Assembly (NCBI GenBank): GCA_007132865.1
Contig: SLNU01000008.1
Span: 1 to 5,069, forward strand
Length of the DNA stretch: 5,069 bases
DNA from: Bacteroidales bacterium
GTDB lineage: Bacteria; Bacteroidota; Bacteroidia; Bacteroidales; UBA7960
Direction: 5' to 3'
The translations under genes and the position numbers were made by a program. Positions 1-5,069 of this stretch are shown in pieces. Numbering within the stretch: position 1 is the stretch's first letter; each line of letters opens with the position of its first letter. Below the pieces are notes generated by a model that saw only the letters and a program-made list of their open reading frames with translations, searched no databases and was not told the DNA's origin.

Positions 1-259
1 CCTCGGCGGCGGACTTCTCCCTGGCCAGATCCAGCTGGGAAGGGGAGAGGTCAACACCCGTCACATCATATCCCCTCCTGGTCAGTTCTATGGCGTGCCG
101 GCCGGTTCCGCAGCCCACATCAAGTATCCTCGCCGATTTGTTGAAAGCAACTTCCTGTTCAATGAAATCGCATTCCCCCCCGGTGCCCTGGACAAAGTTT
201 TCCTTATCGTAGGTTCGGCTGTAATTTTCAAACAACGCTTCGTACCATTTTTTCCCCAT
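1..259 (-). CDS. Class I SAM-dependent methyltransferase, N-terminal part (cut by left edge)
   Basis: This gene reads leftward from an ATG at 259 and stays open to the window edge, giving 86 residues. Seen in the sequence: an N-terminal segment MGKKWYEALFENYSRTYD, then the SAM-binding motif I LDVGCGTGRH at residues 46-55, and the acidic residue D70 at the end of the next strand (VTGVDLS), which in this fold binds the ribose hydroxyls of S-adenosylmethionine. The protein should be a soluble cytoplasmic enzyme that transfers a methyl group from SAM. The acceptor (small molecule, lipid, RNA or protein) cannot be told, because the substrate-recognition part lies outside the window. The start is well supported: the homologous N-terminus with the W-Y-E-x-L-F pattern begins here and a candidate promoter lies just upstream. 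No Shine-Dalgarno is visible, which is normal for Bacteroidota. The methyltransferase fold is very likely; the exact role is unknown. Confidence 0.9.
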   Translation of the reverse strand, partial: MGKKWYEALFENYSRTYDKENFVQGTGGECDFIEQEVAFNKSARILDVGCGTGRHAIELTRRGYDVTGVDLSPSQLDLAREKSAAE

Positions 260-297
260 GTTTTCTGTATATAAGTGATTTCGCAAAATCAGACCGG

Positions 298-329
298 CAA
301 ATTTGGGGATAGATTTCTGGAAAAACAAC
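298..329 (-). promoter_or_regulatory. Candidate Bacteroidota-type promoter for the methyltransferase gene
   Basis: On the minus strand, GTTG (326-329) is followed after 20 bases by CAAATTTG (298-305). This is one mismatch from the Bacteroidota primary-sigma -7 box TAnnTTTG, with a TTG-containing -33 box at the expected 19-21 base spacing. Transcription would start near 292 and leave a leader of about 33 bases before the ATG at 259. The same arrangement (GTTG, 20 bases, one-mismatch box, similar leader) appears before the protease gene, which adds some weight. The call is by eye only; AT-rich spacers produce such matches by chance. Confidence 0.35.
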
Positions 330-419
330 AAATATTATAAGAATCCGAATGTATCTGATGAAAAATAAATGCGCAAACTTTGCAAACGGAAACAGCAAAG
401 GGTCCTTATCCGGGAAAGG

Positions 420-486
420 TGTCCGTTAGCGAACAAAAAGGGCCGTTGTCGAACACTTTTTTGTCGGATGGGCCGGTAGCACACTG
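420..486 (+). promoter_or_regulatory. Repeated 16-bp elements, candidate activator (enhancer) binding sites
   Basis: TGTCCGTTAGCGAACA (420-435) and GGGCCGTTGTCGAACA (440-455) agree at 12 of 16 positions and lie exactly 20 bp apart. A more degenerate copy starts with GGGCCG at 471-486, 31 bp after the second. The first copy is itself an imperfect inverted repeat (TGTCCG, 4 bases, CGAACA), and another half-site, TGTCGG, lies at 463-468. Spacings near two and three helical turns put the copies on one face of the DNA. They end 45 bp, and the two best copies 76 bp, upstream of a sigma-54-like -24 box, which is a usual position for upstream activating sites of NtrC-family activators. The repeats are visible; binding by such an activator is inferred. 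Confidence 0.4.
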
Positions 487-530
487 CCCTAAGTTTTCTA
501 AATAATTGAAATACAGCAAGTTGAAAATTG

Positions 531-546
531 TGGCACGGGTTTAGTG
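531..546 (+). promoter_or_regulatory. Candidate sigma-54 (RpoN) promoter for the small secreted protein
   Basis: TGGCACG at 531-537 is a perfect match to the sigma-54 -24 element (consensus TGGCACG, 4 bases, TTGCW). The -12 element at 542-546 reads TAGTG, keeping the first T and the G but having T where the conserved C of the GC pair is expected. If used, transcription would begin near 557, giving a leader of about 31 bases before the ATG at 588. No good TTG/TAnnTTTG promoter was found as an alternative; only weak matches such as TTGAAA at 521 exist. The upstream repeated elements fit a sigma-54 activator. The imperfect -12 box is the main weakness. Confidence 0.42.
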
Positions 547-570
547 TACTACATGAGTAGAACACTAAAC
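539..570. repeat. 32-bp imperfect palindrome over the putative transcription start
   Basis: GTTTAGTGT (539-547) and ACACTAAAC (562-570) are perfect reverse complements. Inside them, CTAC (549-552) pairs with GTAG (557-560) around the loop ATGA, with a single A-A mismatch (548/561), so 13 of 14 positions per arm pair. It ends 17 bases before the start codon at 588. If transcription starts near 557 the palindrome is centred on the start site and would act as DNA, as an operator. If transcription starts upstream it would form a hairpin in the leader. No T-run follows, so it is not a standard terminator. Confidence 0.65.
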
Positions 571-587
571 CTAAAAATATATAAGTC

Positions 588-878
588 ATGAAAAAAGCAA
601 TCGCAATCTTCGCCCTGATTTTGATCACCGCATCCGCAAGCCATGCATTCAACCCGAAAGGCATGCTGAACTTTACCGACCTGAAAGGCCGCACACTGAG
701 CATGCCGGTCATGCTCGAACAAGCTGTTGAAGAGGAGCTTCCCTTTGACGCCGAGGCAGTCTTCCACGAGGCAATCCAGGAACAAATAAGCCGTGTCATC
801 GACATTTCCGGGATGATCAAGCCTGAACCCGAAGTGGATGACGTACCCCAGGCCTTAAGGCATATCATCAGGAAGTAA
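588..878 (+). CDS. Small secreted acidic protein of unknown function
   Basis: This 96-residue protein has a clear Sec signal peptide: MKK, a hydrophobic core at about residues 4-15, then ASASHA with likely cleavage after A20. There is no lipobox cysteine, so the mature chain of about 76 residues should be released into the periplasm or outside. The mature part is acidic and has no cysteine. It contains two similar acidic-proline motifs, EEELPFD at residues 48-54 and EPEVDDVP at residues 80-87, separated by a segment that looks helical (about 55-73). From memory, small exported Bacteroidota proteins with ELPFD or EVxDIPFDT-like motifs exist, but I know of no assigned function and name none. 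The ATG at 588 is favoured because it begins the signal peptide. The gene stands alone, preceded by the candidate sigma-54 promoter and convergent with the protease gene. Likely real; function unknown. Confidence 0.82.
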   Translation: MKKAIAIFALILITASASHAFNPKGMLNFTDLKGRTLSMPVMLEQAVEEELPFDAEAVFHEAIQEQISRVIDISGMIKPEPEVDDVPQALRHIIRK

Positions 879-924
879 GCACACTTTTACCCCACGAACT
901 TTCCATAATGTTGTTGGTTTGAGT

Positions 925-959
925 AAAAAAGCGGGCCCGGACATTCGTCCGGGCCCGCT
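925..959 (-). terminator. Rho-independent terminator of the tricorn-type protease gene
   Basis: A perfect 13-bp GC-rich stem (930-942 with 947-959) closes over a four-base loop. Read on the minus strand it is followed by a run of six T (complement of A925-A930), the classic intrinsic terminator form. It lies 34 bases past the stop codon of the protease. On the plus strand the same hairpin lies 51 bases after the small secreted protein gene but is not followed by T, so any termination in that direction should be weaker. Confidence 0.9.
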
Positions 960-993
960 GCTATTGCATATGTTCGCACGGTCAGTTATTACT

Positions 994-3900
994 TTACCGA
1001 CCCCTTAGGGCAGGTGCACGCCGGTCTTCCGGTTCCGGGGTCACGGGTACCAGGGCCGGTTGTTCTTCCAGCAGGCGCAAAGCTTCCTCAATGGCACGCT
1101 CAAGCTGTGGATCCACACCCCTTGCCAGCTGTGCTGGATCGTCCACAACCGGGATGTCGGGATCCACACCGATCCCCTCTGGGAACCAGGTGCCGTCCGG
1201 GTCGTACATCCTGAATGTAGGCACGCTGACCGAGCCGCCATCAATCAGGGCAGGTGCCCCGGTAATGCCGATCAGTCCGCCCCAGGTGCGTTCCCCGATC
1301 AGGGGTCCGAGTCCGCGTTTCCTAAAATAGTCCGGGAAGGCATCCCCGCCTGAACCGCTCCAGCCGTTGATCAGCATGACCTTCGGACCAAAATGGGCGT
1401 GGGGTGGCCATTGCCAGTCCTGTCCGGTACGTACGTTCCAGTACACCAGCGGATTTCTGTCAAGCAACTCAATGAAGCGATCCGGGATCTGTCCGCCGCT
1501 GTTGAAGCGCTCGTCGATGATCAGCGCCTCTTTTGTGAACTGGGCCTGGAACATGCGGACCAGCTCGTTCTGCCCGGGGACCCCGGTGCTCGGCACATAG
1601 ATGTAGCCAACGCGGCCATCGGTGGCTTCCTCCACCCGCCGGCGGTTCTGCTCGATCCAGTCCAGGTTGCGCAGCCGGGCCTCACTGCCCATTGTTTCCA
1701 CCAGCACCTTGCGGGAGCCGGTCATGCGGGGCTGGCTGTTCACCGTCAGTTCCACGGTCTTCCCTGATAGTTCCTGGAATGCGGCATATGGCTCCTGGCT
1801 GGTATCCATGGGTACCCCGTTCACGGCCAGCACATAATCTCCTTCACGAATATCCACACCGGGGCGGTCAAGCGGTGAACGTACCTCGCTGTCCCACGGG
1901 GCACCCCTGACGATCCGGCTGATGCGGTAGGCCCCGTTTTCAACCGTCCAGTCCACACCCAGGTATCCGACCCCGATCCGCGGTCCCTGCTCCAGGTCCC
2001 CGCCGCCGCGGTAGGTATGTGAGGCGTTCAGTTCGGCGATCATTTCCCCGATCAAAAAGTTCACATCGTAGCGGCTGATGGCATCGTCAAGCAGGACCAT
2101 ATACTGGTCGCGGACCTCCTCCCAGTTTACCCCATGCATGTTCGGGTCGTAAAAATAATCCCTAAAAATGCGCCAGGCATCCAGGTAGATCTGTCGCCAT
2201 TCCTCACGGGGATTCAGGGTCATTGTCATCTCTGAGGTGCGCAGGGTCTTGCTCATGTCCTGCCGCTCCGCCACGTTGATGACCGACATGCGGCGGTCTT
2301 TCCAGACCAGCAGCTTTTTGCCGTCGGCCGACAATTCAAAGCCGTTCACATCGTCGATGATGGTTTTTTCCTCCCGCTCCTTCAGGTCATAAAACATCAG
2401 CGGGCGCTTGTTGTCTTCCGAGCCGGTATTGGGGTTGCGGTGGAAGATTAGTTTCCCTTCCACAGCAGCCATGCCACTGTAATTGCCGGCCCGCATGGGA
2501 AGCACTACGGCACGGTGTTCCAGTCCGTCGAAGTCGATGCTGGTTCCCTTGCTTTCGTCCTTGTCATTTTTCTCATCCTTGTCATTTTCCTTGTCCTTTT
2601 CATCATCCTTTTTCACGGCCACCTCATCGTTGCGCGGCGCCAGCGGGGATGCCACGTCCTTCGTCAGCGGAAGGGCAAGAATCTGTGTCATGTTGGGGTA
2701 GATCCAGCTGTTGTCGATGGAGCTGTACTGGGGGGAAAAGTTTCTGTTTGACTGGACGTACAGGTATTTCCCCTCCGGGTCGAAGACCGGAGTCGAAGTG
2801 CTGTAAAAGTCGGATGTTGCCCGGTGCAGGCGGTTGGATTGGGTGTCGAACAGGAACACCACCCCGTTGCGGTTGTTTACGGCCCTGGCATAGGTCAGCC
2901 AGCGGCTGTCGGCCGACCAGTTGAATAGAAAACCCTGCAGCCCGCCGTGCGTAAGCCAAAGGTCCTGGTCGATCCTGGTGACCGCCCGGCTGGCGACCTC
3001 CATCAGGTAGATGTGCTTGTCCTGATCTATAAATGCCAGGCGCTTGCCGTCGGGTGACCAGGAAGCCTGGTAGCGGTAACCCGGTCCAAGCTCAGTCAAC
3101 TTCACTTCCGGTCCGGAACCCTGTTGATCGCGCATGTACAAGTCATACTCCCCGTCCCGGTCGCTCCAGTAAACAATCTTCTCGCCGTCTGGCGACCAGG
3201 AAGGATAGCGTTCGGCAATGCCAGAGGTGCGGGTAAGGTTGTAAACCACCCCATGTTCGGCCGGCACAGAGAAGATTTCGCCCCTGGCTTCAAAGAGCAC
3301 CCTGTTGCCATCGCGGCCGAGTGAGAAGGATTGAATCATCCGTTCCACGTTCACCACCCGTTCACGCAGGGTGGTGTTGTCTGACACCACGGTGATGCTT
3401 ACTTCCTTCCAGGTTTCGCTGCCAAGGTCCATTACATAAAGCCTTCCCCCGGCCTCAAACACCATATGATCCGGTCCGATGGACGGGAAGTAGATGTCGT
3501 AATCGGTGAATTGTGTCACTTGGCGGAAGGACTTGTTGTTCAAGTCGTAGGCCCAGATGTTGTATCGCTTGTGGTCGTCGCGGTCTGAAAGAAAATAAAG
3601 GGTGTTGCCGTGCCACATCGGGTGGGCATCGTTTGTGAAGGATCCGGTGATGTTCTCTGCCTCCATGGTTTGCAGGTTGAACAGCCAGATATCCGGGACC
3701 ATACCCCCTTCATAGCGCTTCCAGGTCCGGAAGTCACGGGTCTTGGGCATATAGGCAAGGTACTGTCCATCAGGCGATATTGATCCGAACTCCCCGTATG
3801 GGACGGGCAGCCTTTCGGCGGGACCTCCGACAACCGGAAGGGTGTACATTTGGTTGAAGCGGTTGGTGCCGCTCTTGCGGGAAGAAGAAAACAGCACCTT

Positions 3901-4287
3901 TTTCCCGTCAGGGGTCCATCCCAGGGCACGATCACCGGAACCATGCCAGGTAAGCCGCTTTGGCGTTCCCCCGAGGGTAGGGATTACATACACCGAATTG
4001 GTGCCGTCATAATTGGCTGAAAAAGCGATCTTGCTGCCATCGGGTGAGAACCTCGGGAACATATCCTCCCCCGGGGAAGTGGTCAGCCGTTGTGCCAGTC
4101 CGCCGTCCTTTTCAACCACCCAGATATTCCCGGCATAAACAAAGGTGATGTGTGTGGCCGAAACATCCGGATGCCGGAACATCCGGGCGTCCAACGGCTT
4201 GATGTTTACTTCCTGGGCGTTTGCCAATAGGGAAAGGCCCAGCATGGCCGTGCTAACCAGCAGGCCAAGAAACAGTCTCATTTTCAT
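994..4287 (-). CDS. Exported tricorn-family protease (S41), complete
   Basis: The gene encodes 1097 residues, close to the 1071 of Thermoplasma tricorn. Seen: signal peptide at residues 1-24 (cleavage after ANA); beta-propeller repeats with FSPDGSKIAF/WSPDGEKIVY-type blades from about 35 to 675, in two propellers that meet near residue 312; a charged Lys/Asp/Glu linker at 559-580; a helical segment from about 690 (EEWRQIYLDAWRIFRDYFYDP); a PDZ domain at about 770-855; and the S41 core to the C-terminus. The tricorn tetrad is recognisable as S756-H757 (ASHTYRGG), nucleophile S979 (GWSGSGGD) and E1037 (FPEGIGVDPD), with the oxyanion glycine at 932 (NSGG). Tricorn's corresponding residues are S745, H746, S965, E1023 and G918, a steady offset of 11 to 14. 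Family members cut oligopeptides; this one should act in the periplasm or envelope, probably trimming or scavenging peptides. The ATG at 4287 (or 4281) is preferred over a TTG at 4326 because it begins the signal peptide. The gene has its own promoter candidate and terminator, so it is probably monocistronic. Confidence 0.96.
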   Translation of the reverse strand: MKMRLFLGLLVSTAMLGLSLLANAQEVNIKPLDARMFRHPDVSATHITFVYAGNIWVVEKDGGLAQRLTTSPGEDMFPRFSPDGSKIAFSANYDGTNSVYVIPTLGGTPKRLTWHGSGDRALGWTPDGKKVLFSSSRKSGTNRFNQMYTLPVVGGPAERLPVPYGEFGSISPDGQYLAYMPKTRDFRTWKRYEGGMVPDIWLFNLQTMEAENITGSFTNDAHPMWHGNTLYFLSDRDDHKRYNIWAYDLNNKSFRQVTQFTDYDIYFPSIGPDHMVFEAGGRLYVMDLGSETWKEVSITVVSDNTTLRERVVNVERMIQSFSLGRDGNRVLFEARGEIFSVPAEHGVVYNLTRTSGIAERYPSWSPDGEKIVYWSDRDGEYDLYMRDQQGSGPEVKLTELGPGYRYQASWSPDGKRLAFIDQDKHIYLMEVASRAVTRIDQDLWLTHGGLQGFLFNWSADSRWLTYARAVNNRNGVVFLFDTQSNRLHRATSDFYSTSTPVFDPEGKYLYVQSNRNFSPQYSSIDNSWIYPNMTQILALPLTKDVASPLAPRNDEVAVKKDDEKDKENDKDEKNDKDESKGTSIDFDGLEHRAVVLPMRAGNYSGMAAVEGKLIFHRNPNTGSEDNKRPLMFYDLKEREEKTIIDDVNGFELSADGKKLLVWKDRRMSVINVAERQDMSKTLRTSEMTMTLNPREEWRQIYLDAWRIFRDYFYDPNMHGVNWEEVRDQYMVLLDDAISRYDVNFLIGEMIAELNASHTYRGGGDLEQGPRIGVGYLGVDWTVENGAYRISRIVRGAPWDSEVRSPLDRPGVDIREGDYVLAVNGVPMDTSQEPYAAFQELSGKTVELTVNSQPRMTGSRKVLVETMGSEARLRNLDWIEQNRRRVEEATDGRVGYIYVPSTGVPGQNELVRMFQAQFTKEALIIDERFNSGGQIPDRFIELLDRNPLVYWNVRTGQDWQWPPHAHFGPKVMLINGWSGSGGDAFPDYFRKRGLGPLIGERTWGGLIGITGAPALIDGGSVSVPTFRMYDPDGTWFPEGIGVDPDIPVVDDPAQLARGVDPQLERAIEEALRLLEEQPALVPVTPEPEDRRAPALRGR

Positions 4288-4323
4288 GATGCATTGATTG
4301 GTGAAACGAATATTTAAAGGAAC

Positions 4324-4355
4324 CAAATTTCGCGGAAATTGTTACAAAAAACAAC
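4324..4355 (-). promoter_or_regulatory. Candidate Bacteroidota-type promoter for the protease gene
   Basis: On the minus strand, GTTG (4352-4355) is followed after 20 bases by GAAATTTG (4324-4331), one mismatch from TAnnTTTG. Transcription would start near 4318 and give a leader of about 30 bases before the ATG at 4287. This would exclude the upstream TTG at 4326 as a start codon. It is a match by eye, supported by the same layout at the methyltransferase gene. Confidence 0.35.
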
Positions 4356-4383
4356 CCGGATCATTATTTCCCCCTCTTTTGAA

Positions 4384-4420
4384 GTTAAACCAGCTGAAAA
4401 CAAGGTTAATGAAAGGTTAA
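4384..4420 (+). promoter_or_regulatory. Phased GTTAA repeats, candidate OmpR/PhoB-type response-regulator box
   Basis: AAGGTTAA occurs at 4402-4409 and again at 4413-4420, an 11-bp direct repeat. A related AAGTTAA lies at 4382-4388, with its GTTAA core 21 bp before the next one. Direct repeats at one- and two-turn spacing are the usual target form of winged-helix OmpR/PhoB-family regulators. The box ends 5 bp before the -33 element of the promoter for the sensor-like gene, where such regulators activate. A palindrome TGTTAACA (4469-4476) repeats the core in the leader. The repeats are seen; the binding protein is inferred. Confidence 0.42.
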
Positions 4421-4425
4421 AACCG

Positions 4426-4455
4426 CTTGGTGTTTCCATGATAGTGGTAAATTTG
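4426..4455 (+). promoter_or_regulatory. Bacteroidota-type promoter of the sensor-like gene
   Basis: TAAATTTG at 4448-4455 matches the -7 consensus TAnnTTTG at every defined position. CTTG at 4426-4429 is a near match to the TTTG -33 box, with an 18-base spacer, slightly short. Transcription should begin near 4461, about 25 bases before the ATG at 4486, which helps to choose that start over the in-frame ATG at 4438. Confidence 0.5.
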
Positions 4456-4485
4456 GGAAGTTCAACGCTGTTAACACCATGCCAG

Positions 4486-5069
4486 ATGACCAGAAAAAAG
4501 TATAAGGGTTTTGTCGGATTGATGGGCGTAAGTGTTCTGCTCCTCATTACCCTGCAACTGCTGTGGCTGAACACGGAATACCGCTCGGCGGCCGATTCCT
4601 TTAACCGGGAGACCAACCTGTTGTTCCGGGCATCGGCCCGTCATTTGTCTGATTCGCTGTTTTTCAGCCGATTTAGGATATCATATAGCGGGGATTCTGT
4701 GTCCCTGCAGGCCGGTATGCCTGAATTCCCGGGGGAGTGGGTCCGGAATAGGGATTTGGCGCCAATAGCTACGGTAAGGGACAGTTTGATGAAAACAGAG
4801 GTAAGCAGGATCGACCTGGAGACCGACACGGCAGGTGCAAACCCCTTGACGATGCATATCAGCGTGATGGGATACCATGCCGACAGTCCGTTCGCATCCA
4901 TGCCCAGGCATTCCAGGGGAAACTTAATGGATTTCCGGCAGATGATCGACCTGCCTCCGGATGAGGAACTGGCAGAGATCCTGGAGGTTTACTACCGTGA
5001 GGCGCTCCAGGAGAACAAACATTTTCAGGATTTTGAGATCATTTCCAGGGAAGTGGACTGGTTCCGGCC
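4486..5069 (+). CDS. Probable sensor histidine kinase, N-terminal sensor region (cut by right edge)
   Basis: The frame opens with ATG at 4486 and stays open for 194 complete codons to the window edge. Seen: a short basic N-terminus (MTRKKYK), one hydrophobic membrane segment at about residues 8-28 ending in LQLLWLN, then a hydrophilic region that starts with a helical, coiled-coil-like stretch (about 31-60) and continues as a putative extracytoplasmic sensor domain; residues 160-177 again look helical. This layout, with the L-Q-L-x-W-x-N signature at the end of the first membrane segment, is typical of Bacteroidota two-component sensor kinases. The second membrane segment and the HisKA and ATPase domains would lie beyond the window, so kinase identity is inferred. 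It could be another single-pass membrane protein. An in-frame ATG at 4438 would add 16 residues with no useful character and overlaps the promoter. The gene diverges from the protease and seems to have its own promoter and regulator box. Confidence 0.6.
   Translation, partial: MTRKKYKGFVGLMGVSVLLLITLQLLWLNTEYRSAADSFNRETNLLFRASARHLSDSLFFSRFRISYSGDSVSLQAGMPEFPGEWVRNRDLAPIATVRDSLMKTEVSRIDLETDTAGANPLTMHISVMGYHADSPFASMPRHSRGNLMDFRQMIDLPPDEELAEILEVYYREALQENKHFQDFEIISREVDWFR

Larger units (their letters stand above)
260..587. other. Noncoding divergent intergenic region, 328 bp
   Basis: No convincing gene is seen between the divergent methyltransferase and small secreted protein genes. The minus-strand open frame that crosses it (335-868) is antisense to the small secreted protein and lacks recognisable features. 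The left part carries a candidate leftward promoter. The right part carries repeated 16-bp elements, a sigma-54-like -24 box and a long imperfect palindrome, all listed separately. For a 96-residue protein this is a long and structured upstream region. Confidence 0.7.

Noticed and set aside
378..400. Short inverted repeat CTTTGC, 11 bases, GCAAAG, and GCAAAC direct repeats nearby
   Set aside because: Six-base arms with a long spacer in AT-rich DNA are expected by chance, and nothing else supports a site there.
335..868. Minus-strand open frame of 177 codons across the intergenic region and the small secreted gene
   Set aside because: It is antisense to a gene with a clear signal peptide, has serine-rich low-quality composition, no recognisable domain, and would cover the regulatory region.
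930..959. Hairpin as an intrinsic terminator of the plus-strand small secreted gene
   Set aside because: The stem is suitable but no T-run follows on the plus strand; only the minus-strand direction has the T-tract, so I assign it to the protease gene.
2483..2751. Plus-strand open frames over the charged linker of the protease
   Set aside because: Their Ser/Phe-rich or hydrophobic runs are the antisense reading of the Lys/Asp/Glu repeats, and the opposite frame is a confident long gene.
3540..3944. Minus-strand open frame of 134 codons inside the protease gene
   Set aside because: It is an out-of-frame reading on the same strand as the protease, without domain or start signals; it reflects the GC-rich codon use.
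4288..4326. TTG start at 4326 for the protease
   Set aside because: It would put 13 extra residues before the signal peptide and lies within the candidate -7 box; the ATG at 4287 gives a normal signal peptide.
4438..4485. In-frame ATG at 4438 as start of the sensor-like gene, and the ATG at 4479
   Set aside because: The 4438 start lies upstream of the perfect -7 box at 4448-4455 and so would not be transcribed from it; the 4479 ATG is in another frame and meets a stop after eight codons.
4314..4616. Minus-strand open frame of 100 codons upstream of the protease
   Set aside because: It crosses the divergent promoter region and the start of the sensor-like gene, and has no recognisable features.
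4641..4911. Two minus-strand open frames opposite the sensor-like gene
   Set aside because: They are antisense to a frame with a membrane anchor and Bacteroidota sensor-like character that is open to the edge; neither resembles a known protein.

Overview
The window looks like chromosomal DNA of a moderately GC-rich member of the Bacteroidota. This rests on three things: a tricorn-type peptidase with a Sec signal peptide, TTG/TAnnTTTG-like promoter boxes with no Shine-Dalgarno sequences, and a methyltransferase and a sensor-like N-terminus of the kind common in that phylum. The assignment comes from recognition of families and motifs, not from a database search. I see no tRNA, rRNA, CRISPR array or mobile element.

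Layout. Positions 1-259 (minus) hold the N-terminal 86 residues of a class I SAM-dependent methyltransferase that runs off the left edge. Positions 260-587 are a noncoding, regulatory-looking stretch. It holds a possible promoter for the methyltransferase and, facing right, repeated 16-bp elements, a perfect sigma-54-type -24 box with a degenerate -12 box, and a 32-bp imperfect palindrome. These precede a small secreted acidic protein (588-878, plus). A strong hairpin terminator (925-959) lies between it and the large convergent gene at 994-4287 (minus), a complete 1097-residue exported tricorn-family protease with its catalytic tetrad recognisable. A 198-bp divergent intergenic region (4288-4485) follows, with promoters for both sides and helically phased GTTAA repeats. 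The gene at 4486 (plus, cut by the right edge) starts with a membrane anchor and an extracytoplasmic region typical of Bacteroidota sensor histidine kinases.

How the parts may work together. The protease is a self-contained envelope peptidase with its own promoter and terminator. The small secreted protein appears to be a single-gene unit under elaborate control, possibly by sigma-54 and an enhancer-binding protein. The sensor-like gene seems to be preceded by a response-regulator-type repeat box, which suggests autoregulation. The least described part of the window is the small secreted protein and its upstream control region. The regulatory calls are motif readings by eye and are weaker than the coding calls.
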